Source: CAYUNE01 sp964446115 (GTDB taxonomy: Bacteria > Desulfobacterota > Desulfobulbia > Desulfobulbales > Desulfobulbaceae). From it: a stretch of DNA of 64,000 bases. The position numbers were made by a program, and so were the translations under genes. This document shows, piece by piece, positions 33,901 to 41,515 of this stretch. The DNA is taken from the NCBI GenBank assembly GCA_964446115.1, contig CAYUNE010000037.1, positions 51,451-115,450 of the forward strand. Reading direction: 5' to 3'. The notes beneath the pieces were generated by a model, which saw only the letters and a list, made by a program, of their open reading frames with translations, did not search any database and was not told where the DNA came from. Every line of letters starts with the position of its first letter. Positions within the stretch are counted from its first letter, which is position 1.

Positions 33901-36656
33901 CTGCGGCGGTGGTCTCCAGCTCCCGCACCGGTGAGGGGGCGGTTTATCAGTCGATCTTCTACTCCCAGTATGCCGATACCCACGGCAATGCTGTTGACTG
34001 GGCCGGTGATGTCCGGGCTCTTTTTGTCGATGCCTATGGTAACATCCGCGAGGATACCAACGGCAACCAGAGGCTTGATGTACCGGAAAGGAGAAACAGC
34101 GGCTGCGAAAACGAGGGAGACGCTGAACAGTATGATAAGATCATCATCTTCAACGGCACCGAGGTGGAGAAATATATCGATGCCGACTGCGACATGGTTC
34201 CCGAGGCCGATGAGCGTGACCCGTCCGGTTCTCTTCCCCTGGAGGAGGCCGGGATCGCCTATGTGTGGACAGCGTCTGACTGGCTCAACAGTCCGACCCT
34301 GGATGCCGTTCATCAGCGGGAGTATACCCATCTCACCAACCAGCGCTATATCTTTACCTTTGTGGATCAAGATGGGGATATGGTGGTGGACGGCGGAGAA
34401 CAGCAGGCCTTTGTCCGGGGAACCGGTGATGCGGAGAGTGGCGGCGATCTGCCGGCCGTTGAAGAGCTGACCGATACATCAAAGGTTTTTCCCTATCTGA
34501 CACTTTTTCCAACCTATCCTTCTTTTAGTGATGAACCGGCCTGGGTACGCAGGCTGTCCTCTGGTGATATCCGCAACGAATTTTTGCAAAAACAGACCAA
34601 CCGGGTGATCGACTATATCCGCGGAGAAGACCAGGAAGATTTGACCATTGGAGGCTTCTGCTTCGTCCCGGCCATGCGCAGCCGACGTTACGGCCCCGAT
34701 GCCGATGGCGACGGGCGACCGGATATTACCTGGCGGCTGGGGGATATCGTCCATTCTTCACCCACCGTGGTCGGCCGGCCCAGCGAGGGGTATCATCTGC
34801 TCTACAAGGATGATTCCTACGGCCGTTTTGCCCGGAAGTACCATAACCGTCGTTCCGTGGTCTATGTGGGCGCTAACGACGGCATGGTTCACGCCTTCAA
34901 CGCCGGCTTCTATGATTCGGCCAACCGGGCGTTTAGAACCAGTCCCACCGATGCCGACGAGATCGAATTTGCCCTGGGGCAGGAACTCTGGGCTTATATT
35001 CCCTATAACCTGTTGCCGCATCTCTATTGGCTCACCGAAACGGATTATCCCCATATCTATTACAACGATCTGAAACCCAAGGTCTTTGACGCCCGCATCT
35101 TTGCCGACGACGATGATCATCCCGGTGGCTGGGGTACGGTGATGGTGACGGGTATGCGTTTCGGCGGGGGACGTATCCGTGCGGATCTGGACAATAACGG
35201 CATCTATGACGACAAGACCGACCGCACCATGGGGTCAGCCTATACTATATTCGACATTACCAATCCGGAGACTCCGCCCAGGGTTTTGGCGGAGCTGAGT
35301 TTTCCCGGTCTGGGGTATACCACCTGTTATCCGGCGGTGATTCCCATGCTTTCCAGGGAAAAAAATGAGGATACCGGGCAGGGCGACGGTATTGGCACGG
35401 GAGACGGCGACTCCGGAGAATCCCAGGGTGCTGCCGGAGCCGACAGCGGCAATGGGCAGCTCTATACCTTCGGCAGCAATGAGTGGTTTCTTGTCTTTGG
35501 TTCCGGGCCCGCTGATGAAAATGGTAACCCGGCGTCCCATCCGGATACCGGAGACTCCGGTGGTGTGGATATCCTCGGCCGGGCGGTCAGCATGCAGAGC
35601 GCCAAACTCTTCGTGGTTGATCTCAAGAAACTGGGTATGGAAAATTCTCTGCAGATCGTCCGCCATGGGGAGACCGGAGCACCGGTATTCGCTGACTATG
35701 ATAGATATGGGATCAACTATATCAAGGCATTGGATGAAAAGAGTTTCATTTCCGATCCGGTGGCCGTGGACTATGACAAGGATTTCAATGTTGACGCCGT
35801 CTACTTCGGCACGGTCAGCGGCTCCGAGGGAGAATGGGGCGGCAAGTTACGACGCCTGATCACGGCGGATTCGCCGGATCCCGCTTCATGGCTTGCCGAC
35901 AGCATCCTGCTGGATGCGGGCAAACCCATCACGGCAGCGCCGACCATCGCCCTTGATAAAAAGGGAAATAGGTGGATCTACTTCGGCACCGGTCGTTTCC
36001 TGGTGCGAAATGATGCCGAAAACAGTGATGAGCAGTGTTTTTACGGTGTCAAGGAGCCGATTGTTGGCGATGATGACGGTACGCCGTCCTGGCAGGAGGT
36101 AGCTGAAAACTCGCTGCTGGATGTGACCTCGGCCGAGGTACGGCGGGATAGAACAGTGCATAATCTTGACGATATAGATATTACCGACTGGTCCAGCCTC
36201 ATTAAAAAGATGGACGAAAAGACGGGCTGGAAATATCGATTTGCCGTCGAGTCCGGAAAGCCCAGCGAGAGAAATCTGGGCCAGGCCGCTCTCCTGGGCC
36301 GGCTCCTTACCTTTACAACCTACACACCGTCGGAGGATCTTTGCGCCATGGAGGGGGAGAGCACCCTCTATGCCCTCTATTATAAAACCGGCACCTCCTA
36401 TTTCCGGACCGTGCTGCGGGAGAATCCCGATGAGGAATCCGGTGGCGGTGAATCCGGTGAAGAGGACGGGGATGAGGTGATACAACACTCGGTTTCCCTG
36501 GGCCAGGGTTTGACCATCACGCCGGCCCTGCACACCGGCCGTCAGGAGGGGAGCAAGGCCTTTGTTCAGACCAGTACCGGCGGCATCAAGACCATTCAGC
36601 AGGAAAATCCGGGTGTGACCAAGTCCGGCAAGCACACCTGGCGGGTGCGGAAATAG
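30909..36656 (+). CDS. pilY1: PilY1-like pilus tip/adhesin protein with PA14 and calcium loops
   Basis: A 1915-residue secreted protein, much longer than Pseudomonas PilY1 (about 1160). A signal peptide of about 28 residues ends at AHAERA. EF-hand-like loops follow (DLDGDGSIDVG, DTNGNGTWNQGE, DMNGDGRWNPG, residues 70-115). A PA14-type module lies near 305-420 (SGNFLAGVDENYRFFVEGSD to GGQYTLWWQS). The C-terminal part is a PilC/PilY1 beta-propeller starting near DIVHSSPTVVGRP and VVYVGANDGMVHAFNAG, with the calcium site DYDKDFNVDAVYFG and WIYFGTGRFL. PilY1 proteins sit at the pilus tip and act in retraction control, adhesion or surface sensing. It is last in the minor-pilin cluster, separated from pilX by a 94-base leader with a dispersed element, so it may have separate control. 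Confidence 0.9.
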   Translation: MKKRYCKPITHIILSVLFFLQYAHEAHAERAIDYQAVPPFVTNQAPPLVMLVMARNHKLYYEAYNDATDLDGDGSIDVGYRGEGEPFQDTNGNGTWNQGETFTDMNGDGRWNPGIDYYGYFDSHKCYVYDTGQERFEPRRITTDKKCTGTDEWSGDFLNYLTMSRMDTMRKVLYGGYRSTDNVDETVLERVYIPQDAHSWGKEYGSIAEAGYDIRDYTPLDLPMDRTRHLFASTTLSENGTPILRVLPNSPLRIWDWVAKQNPVCDDTVDLLVHPHPLSHEIYSALVEYFAVEENMQGSQPVANINGSGNPFGADSGYLTIFSGNFLAGVDENYRFFVEGSDSVELLIDGQEVIGWYGEHAACPTGSPEEHDACLETHGQWIALEAGSHSIEFRHETDSGGQYTLWWQSADSHWEWEIMPAAVFRNLTQTVYGFNPASLNSTITDYASRVVVCEPDMLEGNCQKYSNGGYKPIGLLQQYGETERMYFGLLTGSYAKNKSGGVLRKKIGTITDEISLDTGIFTDEGIISTINKLRTVNFTYDEVDPWEEDTHWYTDCSWRTDRTFIDGECSMWGNPVAEMMYEGLRYFSGAGNPTSAFTYGDDASLPDNQLQLPLDEEWSDPYSKFERCAKPYMLVLSDINPTFDSDQLPGSAFPSSSSSGGLTDFHAANLAARISSLEQGVSGSHFIGETLAADDGICTEKNINNLGEIRGICPEEPTKEGSYYAASVAYYGLTHDINPADDAQHVSTMVVALASPLPKVDITVGEATVTLVPTAKTVDGNCGDNLPPGVNLSVGSDYHPTDAIADFFIEEMGPAHGRFRINFEDLEQGGDFDQDAIVEYEYQVLDAHGDAVEDPALGRSVRVTVTSTAASGCLVQHIGYVISGTTADGTYLEVRDFDTSASQDSLPLTAERLFTVDAGQPAATLLKNPLWYAAKWGGFEENDGEEDAIPAPDDPTEWDKDGDGTPDNYFYVSNPLHLSEQLNNSFAEILKRVASGSAAAVVSSSRTGEGAVYQSIFYSQYADTHGNAVDWAGDVRALFVDAYGNIREDTNGNQRLDVPERRNSGCENEGDAEQYDKIIIFNGTEVEKYIDADCDMVPEADERDPSGSLPLEEAGIAYVWTASDWLNSPTLDAVHQREYTHLTNQRYIFTFVDQDGDMVVDGGEQQAFVRGTGDAESGGDLPAVEELTDTSKVFPYLTLFPTYPSFSDEPAWVRRLSSGDIRNEFLQKQTNRVIDYIRGEDQEDLTIGGFCFVPAMRSRRYGPDADGDGRPDITWRLGDIVHSSPTVVGRPSEGYHLLYKDDSYGRFARKYHNRRSVVYVGANDGMVHAFNAGFYDSANRAFRTSPTDADEIEFALGQELWAYIPYNLLPHLYWLTETDYPHIYYNDLKPKVFDARIFADDDDHPGGWGTVMVTGMRFGGGRIRADLDNNGIYDDKTDRTMGSAYTIFDITNPETPPRVLAELSFPGLGYTTCYPAVIPMLSREKNEDTGQGDGIGTGDGDSGESQGAAGADSGNGQLYTFGSNEWFLVFGSGPADENGNPASHPDTGDSGGVDILGRAVSMQSAKLFVVDLKKLGMENSLQIVRHGETGAPVFADYDRYGINYIKALDEKSFISDPVAVDYDKDFNVDAVYFGTVSGSEGEWGGKLRRLITADSPDPASWLADSILLDAGKPITAAPTIALDKKGNRWIYFGTGRFLVRNDAENSDEQCFYGVKEPIVGDDDGTPSWQEVAENSLLDVTSAEVRRDRTVHNLDDIDITDWSSLIKKMDEKTGWKYRFAVESGKPSERNLGQAALLGRLLTFTTYTPSEDLCAMEGESTLYALYYKTGTSYFRTVLRENPDEESGGGESGEEDGDEVIQHSVSLGQGLTITPALHTGRQEGSKAFVQTSTGGIKTIQQENPGVTKSGKHTWRVRK

Positions 36657-36672
36657 CGCTGCGGCGGAATGC

Positions 36673-37341
36673 TCACATTTCCCTGAGACCTTCGAGATCA
36701 AGGAGCAGGATTGTCTTGCCCTGCACCTTGATCAGGCCCTGGGAGGTCATCTTCAGAAAAATTCGGGAGAGGGTTTCCGGAATAGTCCCCAACAGGCTGG
36801 CCAGCTGGCCCTTTGGAATATCCAGCTGCACCATTTTCAGGTTTCCCTGTTCCTCGGCAAGATAGAGCAGGTATGACGCCAGCCGGGCCGGCACCTCCTT
36901 GAGCGAGAGATATTCGATCTTGGTGGCAAAACGGCGCAGCCGGGTGGAGAGCACCGCCAGCATGTTGAGGGCCAGGGCCGGGGTTTCGCTCACCAGGCGG
37001 ATAAACTCCGCCCGCGGGAAAAACAGCAGCCTGCTCTTGACCATGGCCGCGGCGTTGGCCGGAAAAGGGTGACCGTAAAAACCCGGGGCCTCGGCAAAGG
37101 GTTCTCCCTGCCCGAAGATGTGGAGGATATGTTCCTTGCCCTCTGCCGAGACCTTGAAGATTTTCACCTTCCCCCGGGCAACCACGTAGAAACCGTTTCC
37201 CTCGTCGCCTTCGAAAAAAACAGGCTGTCCCTTGCGGTACTCCTTTTCAACGACGATTGCCGCGATTTCCCGTATCTGCTCTTCCGGAAGTCCCTTGAAC
37301 AGCGGACTTGCCGCAATGATTTTTTCCCTTTCGCTGACCAT
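36673..37341 (-). CDS. Crp/Fnr-family transcription regulator
   Basis: A 222-residue regulator with an N-terminal cNMP-type beta-roll (GQPVFFEGDEGNGFYVVARG) and a C-terminal winged helix-turn-helix (LDIPKGQLASLLGTIPETLS). The recognition helix has the E-x-x-S-R pattern (PETLSR) seen in regulators that read TTGA-N6-TCAA half sites. There is no Fnr-type cysteine cluster, so it is more like the DNR/HcpR group that may bind haem or sense nitrosative stress. It is encoded downstream of the roadblock/ODP operon, with a 60-base gap, and hcp is nearby. It could act at the box at 41226-41241, which is inference. Confidence 0.85.
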   Translation of the reverse strand: MVSEREKIIAASPLFKGLPEEQIREIAAIVVEKEYRKGQPVFFEGDEGNGFYVVARGKVKIFKVSAEGKEHILHIFGQGEPFAEAPGFYGHPFPANAAAMVKSRLLFFPRAEFIRLVSETPALALNMLAVLSTRLRRFATKIEYLSLKEVPARLASYLLYLAEEQGNLKMVQLDIPKGQLASLLGTIPETLSRIFLKMTSQGLIKVQGKTILLLDLEGLREM

Positions 37342-37401
37342 TTTCAGCCGAGTCGCATCATTGATGGGATACCTGCTGTTCCGTAAGCGCTCAGGATCGA
37401 T

Positions 37402-38043
37402 TCAGTGCAGCGACAGCACGTTGTTGAGCCGTTCAATGGTGTAGTCCATCTCGCCGCGTTCGTTGATATGTTTGGGAACGATGACGATCAAGTAGAAAAT
37501 GGCGTCATCGATGAGGAATTTTTTTACCACCGCCTTGTCCGCATAGTTGATATCAACGGCTATATAGTTGGCATCATGCTGGTCCAGGAAGTAACCTACC
37601 TTGTCCATGGTTTCGCCGAGAACCGAGGCAAAGGCGGCAAACACTTCATTTTCCACCGGACTGCGGTAGGCGGCCACCGGCAAGCCGTTGATGTCGGCGA
37701 GTAAAGCGCCGATCATGCCGCTGCGCCTGCACATGTCGCTCAGGATATCCTCCAGTTTGTTGTCCCGGAATTCACCGATCCCCAGCCTTTCCGTTTCCTC
37801 CAGGCGGTCCAGGTGATCAAAGGGAAGGTCGGCGGCCGGTTGATCCTCAACGGGCAGGGGAGGGGTTTCCGGTTGCGGCCGTATGGAGAAAAGCGGTTCC
37901 GGAACCTCCCGCACGGCATCGTCCGGTCTGACATGGAAGATCAAATCCCCCTCCGGGGTTTTGTCCTCCCGGTCGCCGCTGAGGAGGCGTTTAAGAAGAG
38001 CGGCGCTTTCCAGAAGTTCAGAAGAGTTTCTCAGGGTGCTCAT
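37402..38043 (-). CDS. Roadblock/LC7-domain protein with long N-terminal extension
   Basis: A 213-residue cytoplasmic protein. The first 95 residues are charged and proline-rich and look disordered. Residues about 100-210 look like a roadblock/LC7 fold: LEDILSDMCRRSGMIGALLADINGLPVAAYR, VFAAFASVLGETMDKVGYFL and the closing YLIVIVPKHI block. Such domains bind small GTPases or act as scaffolds in polarity systems such as MglA/MglB. It overlaps the ParA-like gene upstream by 26 bases, so translation is coupled. It is the last gene of a five-gene operon that starts with another roadblock protein. Confidence 0.75.
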   Translation of the reverse strand: MSTLRNSSELLESAALLKRLLSGDREDKTPEGDLIFHVRPDDAVREVPEPLFSIRPQPETPPLPVEDQPAADLPFDHLDRLEETERLGIGEFRDNKLEDILSDMCRRSGMIGALLADINGLPVAAYRSPVENEVFAAFASVLGETMDKVGYFLDQHDANYIAVDINYADKAVVKKFLIDDAIFYLIVIVPKHINERGEMDYTIERLNNVLSLH

Positions 38044-38824
38044 ATTCTTGAAGTGGTTGACTCTTACCGTCCCGCATTTTCAACTCCATGGCCAGCCGTG
38101 TATATGCGTCGCCGATATCCTTGCTTCGCCGATAGAGGCAGAGGGGAATTCCCTCCATGTCGGCGTTTTCAAATGAGCGGGCCTGGGGAATAATAGTGGA
38201 AAAAAACGTCTGCTCCGGAAACAGCAGATGCGTCTGGGTCATGATTTCCGACTGCAGCGGGTTGAGGCTGTCGAACATGGTGATGATGATACCCAGAAAA
38301 CGCAGATCCGGATTGAGAATGGTGCGGATGCGAAGCAGCTGTTTCAGGAAAAGGGGCAGAGTCTTGATCGCAACGCTTTTGCACGGCATAACCATCAGGC
38401 AGGAGTTGGAATATCCCAGCAGGATGGAGGTAAACCGACCGTGTCCTTCAGGGGTATCGATGAGGATGTACTGATACTCTTCGGCGGCATTGCGGATAAG
38501 ACGGCCGACGAGTCCCTTGCGGACTTTGTTTTCCAGAAACTGGATATCGCTTGGTTCCCCGACCCCCAGGTGCATCATGGAAAGGGAGAGGCGGTTGGCG
38601 GAAAAAATAGCCTTGTCCAGGGGGATCCGGTTTTTCAGTACCTGGACGATTCCCTGGTCGGGGTGACGGGTCAGGTTGCCGGCGGCGGCCAGGCCGCTGA
38701 GCGGATCCGCATCGATGAGCAGAACCCTGTGTCCCTGCTGGGCGAGGCTGACGCCGACGTTGAGAGTGGTTGTGGTCTTGCCGACTCCCCCTCGATTACT
38801 CGTTATACTGATGATGCTGCCCAC
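38018..38824 (-). CDS. ParA/MinD-like ATPase
   Basis: A 268-residue ATPase of the ParA/MinD superfamily with GTG start and GGAG about eight bases upstream. The deviant Walker A reads SNRGGVGKTTTTLN: the signature lysine of KGGxGKT is an arginine here, while the P-loop lysine is intact. Walker A' is LLIDADPLSG, and YILIDTPEGHG is the Walker B region. There is no ParB gene or membrane-targeting helix in sight. Placed between a response regulator and a roadblock gene, it more likely positions a signalling or motility complex than a chromosome, which is inference. Confidence 0.82.
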   Translation of the reverse strand: MGSIISITSNRGGVGKTTTTLNVGVSLAQQGHRVLLIDADPLSGLAAAGNLTRHPDQGIVQVLKNRIPLDKAIFSANRLSLSMMHLGVGEPSDIQFLENKVRKGLVGRLIRNAAEEYQYILIDTPEGHGRFTSILLGYSNSCLMVMPCKSVAIKTLPLFLKQLLRIRTILNPDLRFLGIIITMFDSLNPLQSEIMTQTHLLFPEQTFFSTIIPQARSFENADMEGIPLCLYRRSKDIGDAYTRLAMELKMRDGKSQPLQEYEHPEKLF

Positions 38825-38895
38825 GTTTCCTACTCCGCTTCAATTCCGGTCCGACTGCAGCCTTTGGCCGTCACAGTGCCCCATGCCTTTGATAT

Positions 38896-39801
38896 TCAAC
38901 CGCTGTCACCGTAGGTTTTCAGTACTCCGTCTTTCAATGCCCTGTCAACATTTTCCAGATTGGCGGTCAACGGACCGTCGAGCATGACCAGGAGATCGGC
39001 AAGGGAAAGGGGAAAAGCGCCCTCCAGTTTATCGAGTTCCGGAAATTCGCTGCTGTTTCTGTGGAGCCCCAGCTTGGTGTCCAGGGAACCGACGCAGTTG
39101 ATCGCCTCCATGAGTTCATCGACCTTGGTGGCGGTGTTGAGCAGGATTGAGTCGATACTGAGCCCGGGGGAGGGATTGTCAGGCGGATCGGTGAAGTTGA
39201 CCCTGAAAAAGCCGCGTTCCAGCAGGAAAAGCCGCAGCAGGGCCTCCTCACCATGGGCGTTGCCCTGTTGGATATCAATGAGTTCACCATTGTGAACCTG
39301 CACCAGGCCGTCCATATCCGGAAATTTTACCAGGCAGCTTTTTTTGGACATACCCAGGGTAAGAAACAGCTCCGAAAGTCCGAATATAGCGATATTGCCG
39401 GTGAGGTCACCCTGGAGGGCCTGGGGTTTGTTGCGACGGAGCACGGCCTTGATGCGGGCCGCCAGTTCCTGCCCCTTGAACGGCTTGGTGAGATAATCGT
39501 CCGCTCCGAGTTCAAGCCCCTTGACCTTGAGATTATCCCGGTCGAGGGCGCTGAGAAAGATAACCGGTATTTTGGCATATCCCTCATTCTCCCGCAGTTT
39601 TGTCAATGTCTGGAAGCCGTCCATCTGCGGCATGTTGATATCCAGGACAATGAGGTCGGCGTTGCTTTCCTCCAGCATGGCAAAGGCTTCGTTGCCGCTG
39701 AAGGCGTGATCCAGGAGAAAGGGGGTTTTTTTGAAATACTGATCCAGCAGTTTGTGGATGATCGGATCGTCATCGACCAGGAGAATGCGGTATTTTTTCA
39801 T
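38896..39801 (-). CDS. Response regulator with DUF4388 (PatA-like) output
   Basis: A 301-residue protein. The receiver (1-120) has the acidic pair VDDDP, phosphoacceptor aspartate in VLDINMPQMDG near residue 54, and the conserved lysine of LTKPFKGQ. The next region starts with LQGDLTGNIAIFGLSELF and has VHNGELIDIQQGNAHGEEAL, typical of DUF4388, a domain of gliding or surface-motility regulators. The C-terminus is helical with no DNA-binding motif. It lies between the ODP-like and ParA-like genes on the same strand. The partner kinase is not in the operon. Confidence 0.8.
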   Translation of the reverse strand: MKKYRILLVDDDPIIHKLLDQYFKKTPFLLDHAFSGNEAFAMLEESNADLIVLDINMPQMDGFQTLTKLRENEGYAKIPVIFLSALDRDNLKVKGLELGADDYLTKPFKGQELAARIKAVLRRNKPQALQGDLTGNIAIFGLSELFLTLGMSKKSCLVKFPDMDGLVQVHNGELIDIQQGNAHGEEALLRLFLLERGFFRVNFTDPPDNPSPGLSIDSILLNTATKVDELMEAINCVGSLDTKLGLHRNSSEFPELDKLEGAFPLSLADLLVMLDGPLTANLENVDRALKDGVLKTYGDSG

Positions 39802-39820
39802 TATTTCAGTTTGTTGAGGT

Positions 39821-40570
39821 TTATTCCGGTATGGTGAATCTCTCGCCGAGAAGGTCGATGCCGCAGGGAAGATCGTCTATCCAGTCAATGAAACGCCGGA
39901 CTATTTCCCGGCCCGCCAGGATGGACCCGTGCTGGGGGGCGATTGTTTCAATGTTGAGGTGACGAACGGTGTTGGCCCAGGCCTTCATTGCCTTGCCGCC
40001 GGCCATGTAGCGTTGATGAAACGCTTTCATATACTGGATGTGATCGTCAAAATCCTGGACGAATTCGTTGGTGCAGCCGATGGAGGCGCCCAAGTCGCCG
40101 CTGTAGAGAATTTTCGATTCCGGATCGTAGATCTGATAGTTGCCGGGAGAGTGGAGGAAATGAGCCGGGATCACCTTGAGCGGCACACCGCCGAGATGGA
40201 TGATCCGGCCGTCGTCTTCCAGGGGAATGATGCGGTCGCTCACCATTTTGTCCACTCCGAAATGGGTGATGAAGCGCATCCAGAGCGACGGCAGAAAGGC
40301 CTCGATATCGGTGGTCATCAGCCAGCCGTTGGCCGAGGCGATGATATCCGGGTCCTGGTGCGAGAAAAAGATGTATTTGAGGTTGTTGATCGGCATCACC
40401 CGGGCGATCTGGGAGAAGAGGCGGGTAAAAATTTTATGGCCGCCGGGATCCAGGAGCATGGCCTCGTCATCGTGGATGATGATGTGCTGATTGGCGTCAA
40501 CCATATGCCCCAGGGAGAGGTTGTTGACGCACAGATTCCTGTGTGCCTGATCGTTGTAGAGTTCAAACAT
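39821..40570 (-). CDS. ODP-like (oxygen-binding di-iron) metallo-beta-lactamase-fold protein
   Basis: A 249-residue soluble protein similar to the di-iron lactamase domain of flavodiiron proteins, without the flavodoxin part. Iron-ligand candidates appear in order: HQDPD near residue 86, HFLHSPGNYQIYD, LYSGDLGASIG and APQHGS near 211. In flavodiiron enzymes the first motif is H-x-E-x-D-H; here the Glu is Asp and the second His is Ile, so this may sense oxygen or NO rather than reduce it. Stand-alone ODP domains act as chemotactic oxygen sensors in other bacteria. It is second in the roadblock/receiver/ParA operon and near hcp. Confidence 0.75.
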   Translation of the reverse strand: MFELYNDQAHRNLCVNNLSLGHMVDANQHIIIHDDEAMLLDPGGHKIFTRLFSQIARVMPINNLKYIFFSHQDPDIIASANGWLMTTDIEAFLPSLWMRFITHFGVDKMVSDRIIPLEDDGRIIHLGGVPLKVIPAHFLHSPGNYQIYDPESKILYSGDLGASIGCTNEFVQDFDDHIQYMKAFHQRYMAGGKAMKAWANTVRHLNIETIAPQHGSILAGREIVRRFIDWIDDLPCGIDLLGERFTIPE

Positions 40571-40606
40571 GCGGATACCGTTTTTCCCAGGGAGAGAAGG
40601 CGGCGC

Positions 40607-40975
40607 CTAGGCCAGGATTTTTTCCAGGGCGGCGGCGCAGCGGGACATGTCCAGAAAGATAAGGCCGAGTTTCGCCTCCTTTCTCGTCAGGGTAATGAGC
40701 ACGGCGTTGGGTCCGGCATTGGACATGATGATATAGCCGTTCTCGCCCCTGACAAAGAGTTGTTTCAGCCTGCCCTTATCAAGTTCCGCCACGGTTCTGC
40801 TGCCCATGGAGAGTAAAACGGCGCTCATTGCCGCGATATGGTCCTCATTGATGCCCTGCATCAGGGCACTGGCAATAATGAGGCCGTCTTCGGAAACCAC
40901 GGCGCAGGCCTCGATATCGGCGGAGCCGGCCATTAAATTTTGCAGCGCCTGATCAAGCTGATCTTTTCGCCCCAT
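40607..40975 (-). CDS. MglB-like roadblock/LC7-domain protein
   Basis: A 122-residue single-domain roadblock protein with LDQALQNLMAGSADIEACAVV at the N-terminus, GLIIASALM, the MSAVLLSMGSRTVAELDKG helix and IIMSNAGPNAVLITLTRKEAKLGL. MglB-type proteins of this size are GTPase-activating partners of MglA in polar switching. No MglA-like GTPase is encoded in this window. A strong AAGGAGG lies seven bases before the ATG. It is the first gene of the operon running to 37402, and one dispersed element lies 130 bases upstream in its leader. Confidence 0.8.
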   Translation of the reverse strand: MGRKDQLDQALQNLMAGSADIEACAVVSEDGLIIASALMQGINEDHIAAMSAVLLSMGSRTVAELDKGRLKQLFVRGENGYIIMSNAGPNAVLITLTRKEAKLGLIFLDMSRCAAALEKILA

Positions 40976-41104
40976 TACCCAACCTCCTTACAATCTCTTT
41001 TCCCGTTTTCCCCCCGAGGAGAAATAACCAATTATTTTTACTCTAATTAATCCTATCTTCTCTCCGCAGCCATTGTCAAGGAAGATGAATGATTATCCCT
41101 TTTT

Positions 41105-41170
41105 TCGTCACCCCTCACCAAGTTCGTAACCAGGCGGTGTCATGTACCTCTTGAGCTGTAAGCGTTTTCC
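41105..41170 (-). repeat. Dispersed hairpin element, copy 5 (roadblock operon leader)
   Basis: The minus strand reads AACGCTTACAGCTCAAGAGG, then TACATGACACCGCCTGGTTA and CGAACTTGGTGAGGGGTGAC. GGT pairs with ACC and GGTT with AACT/AAC in the two hairpins. It lies about 130-195 bases before the MglB-like gene. It shares the CTTACAG-CAAGAGG start with copy 7. Confidence 0.72.
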
Positions 41171-41199
41171 TTTTTTCCTTATCGGCCATTGAAAAAAGG
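41169..41199. repeat. Inverted repeat in the MglB-hcp gap
   Basis: CCTTTTTTC and GAAAAAAGG form a 9-bp palindrome around 13 bases. It lies between the roadblock operon and hcp and could act as a terminator hairpin or an operator. Apart from this, the dispersed elements and the Fnr-type box, the 540-base gap 40976-41515 shows no gene. Confidence 0.45.
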
Positions 41200-41225
41200 G
41201 AGTAAAGGCAAGAAAAAAGGGTGAG

Positions 41226-41241
41226 CTTGATCTAAGTCAAG
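41226..41241. promoter_or_regulatory. Fnr/HcpR-type operator upstream of hcp
   Basis: CTTGATCTAAGTCAAG has perfect five-base inverted arms (CTTGA/TCAAG) in the TTGA-N6-TCAA form read by Fnr, DNR and HcpR. It lies 275 bases before the hcp start and 250 bases before the divergent roadblock operon, so it could serve either. The Crp/Fnr protein at 36673-37341 has the matching E-x-x-S-R recognition helix. Confidence 0.62.
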
Positions 41242-41281
41242 TCCTCATTCCCCGGCCACAGCTATGATAGGGCACAATTTC

Positions 41282-41325
41282 GATGCAGCACCGGCGTAAT
41301 CCGGATCAAATATTCCGCCGGGAAA
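41282..41325 (+). repeat. Possible partial hairpin element (hcp leader)
   Basis: CGGATCAAATATTCCGCCGG resembles the first hairpin and the CCGCCGGG junction of the dispersed family, but the second GGGTT/AACCC hairpin is missing and an A/T run follows. Taken as a degenerate or truncated copy; membership is weak. Confidence 0.3.
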
Positions 41326-41515
41326 AATTTTTTATATCAAGCCTTGCCTTCAGCCTGATCGTAATTACTCAGTATTCTCTGTACCCGCGTTCACAAGGGC
41401 AAGAGCTGTCATCGGAGACCAATAACAGTTTATCTGCTGTCCGCATCGGCGGAACCTGATGAACGTCAAAATATCAATGTAACGAAAAATCAACTGTTTT
41501 CAAAGGAGGAAAAGT

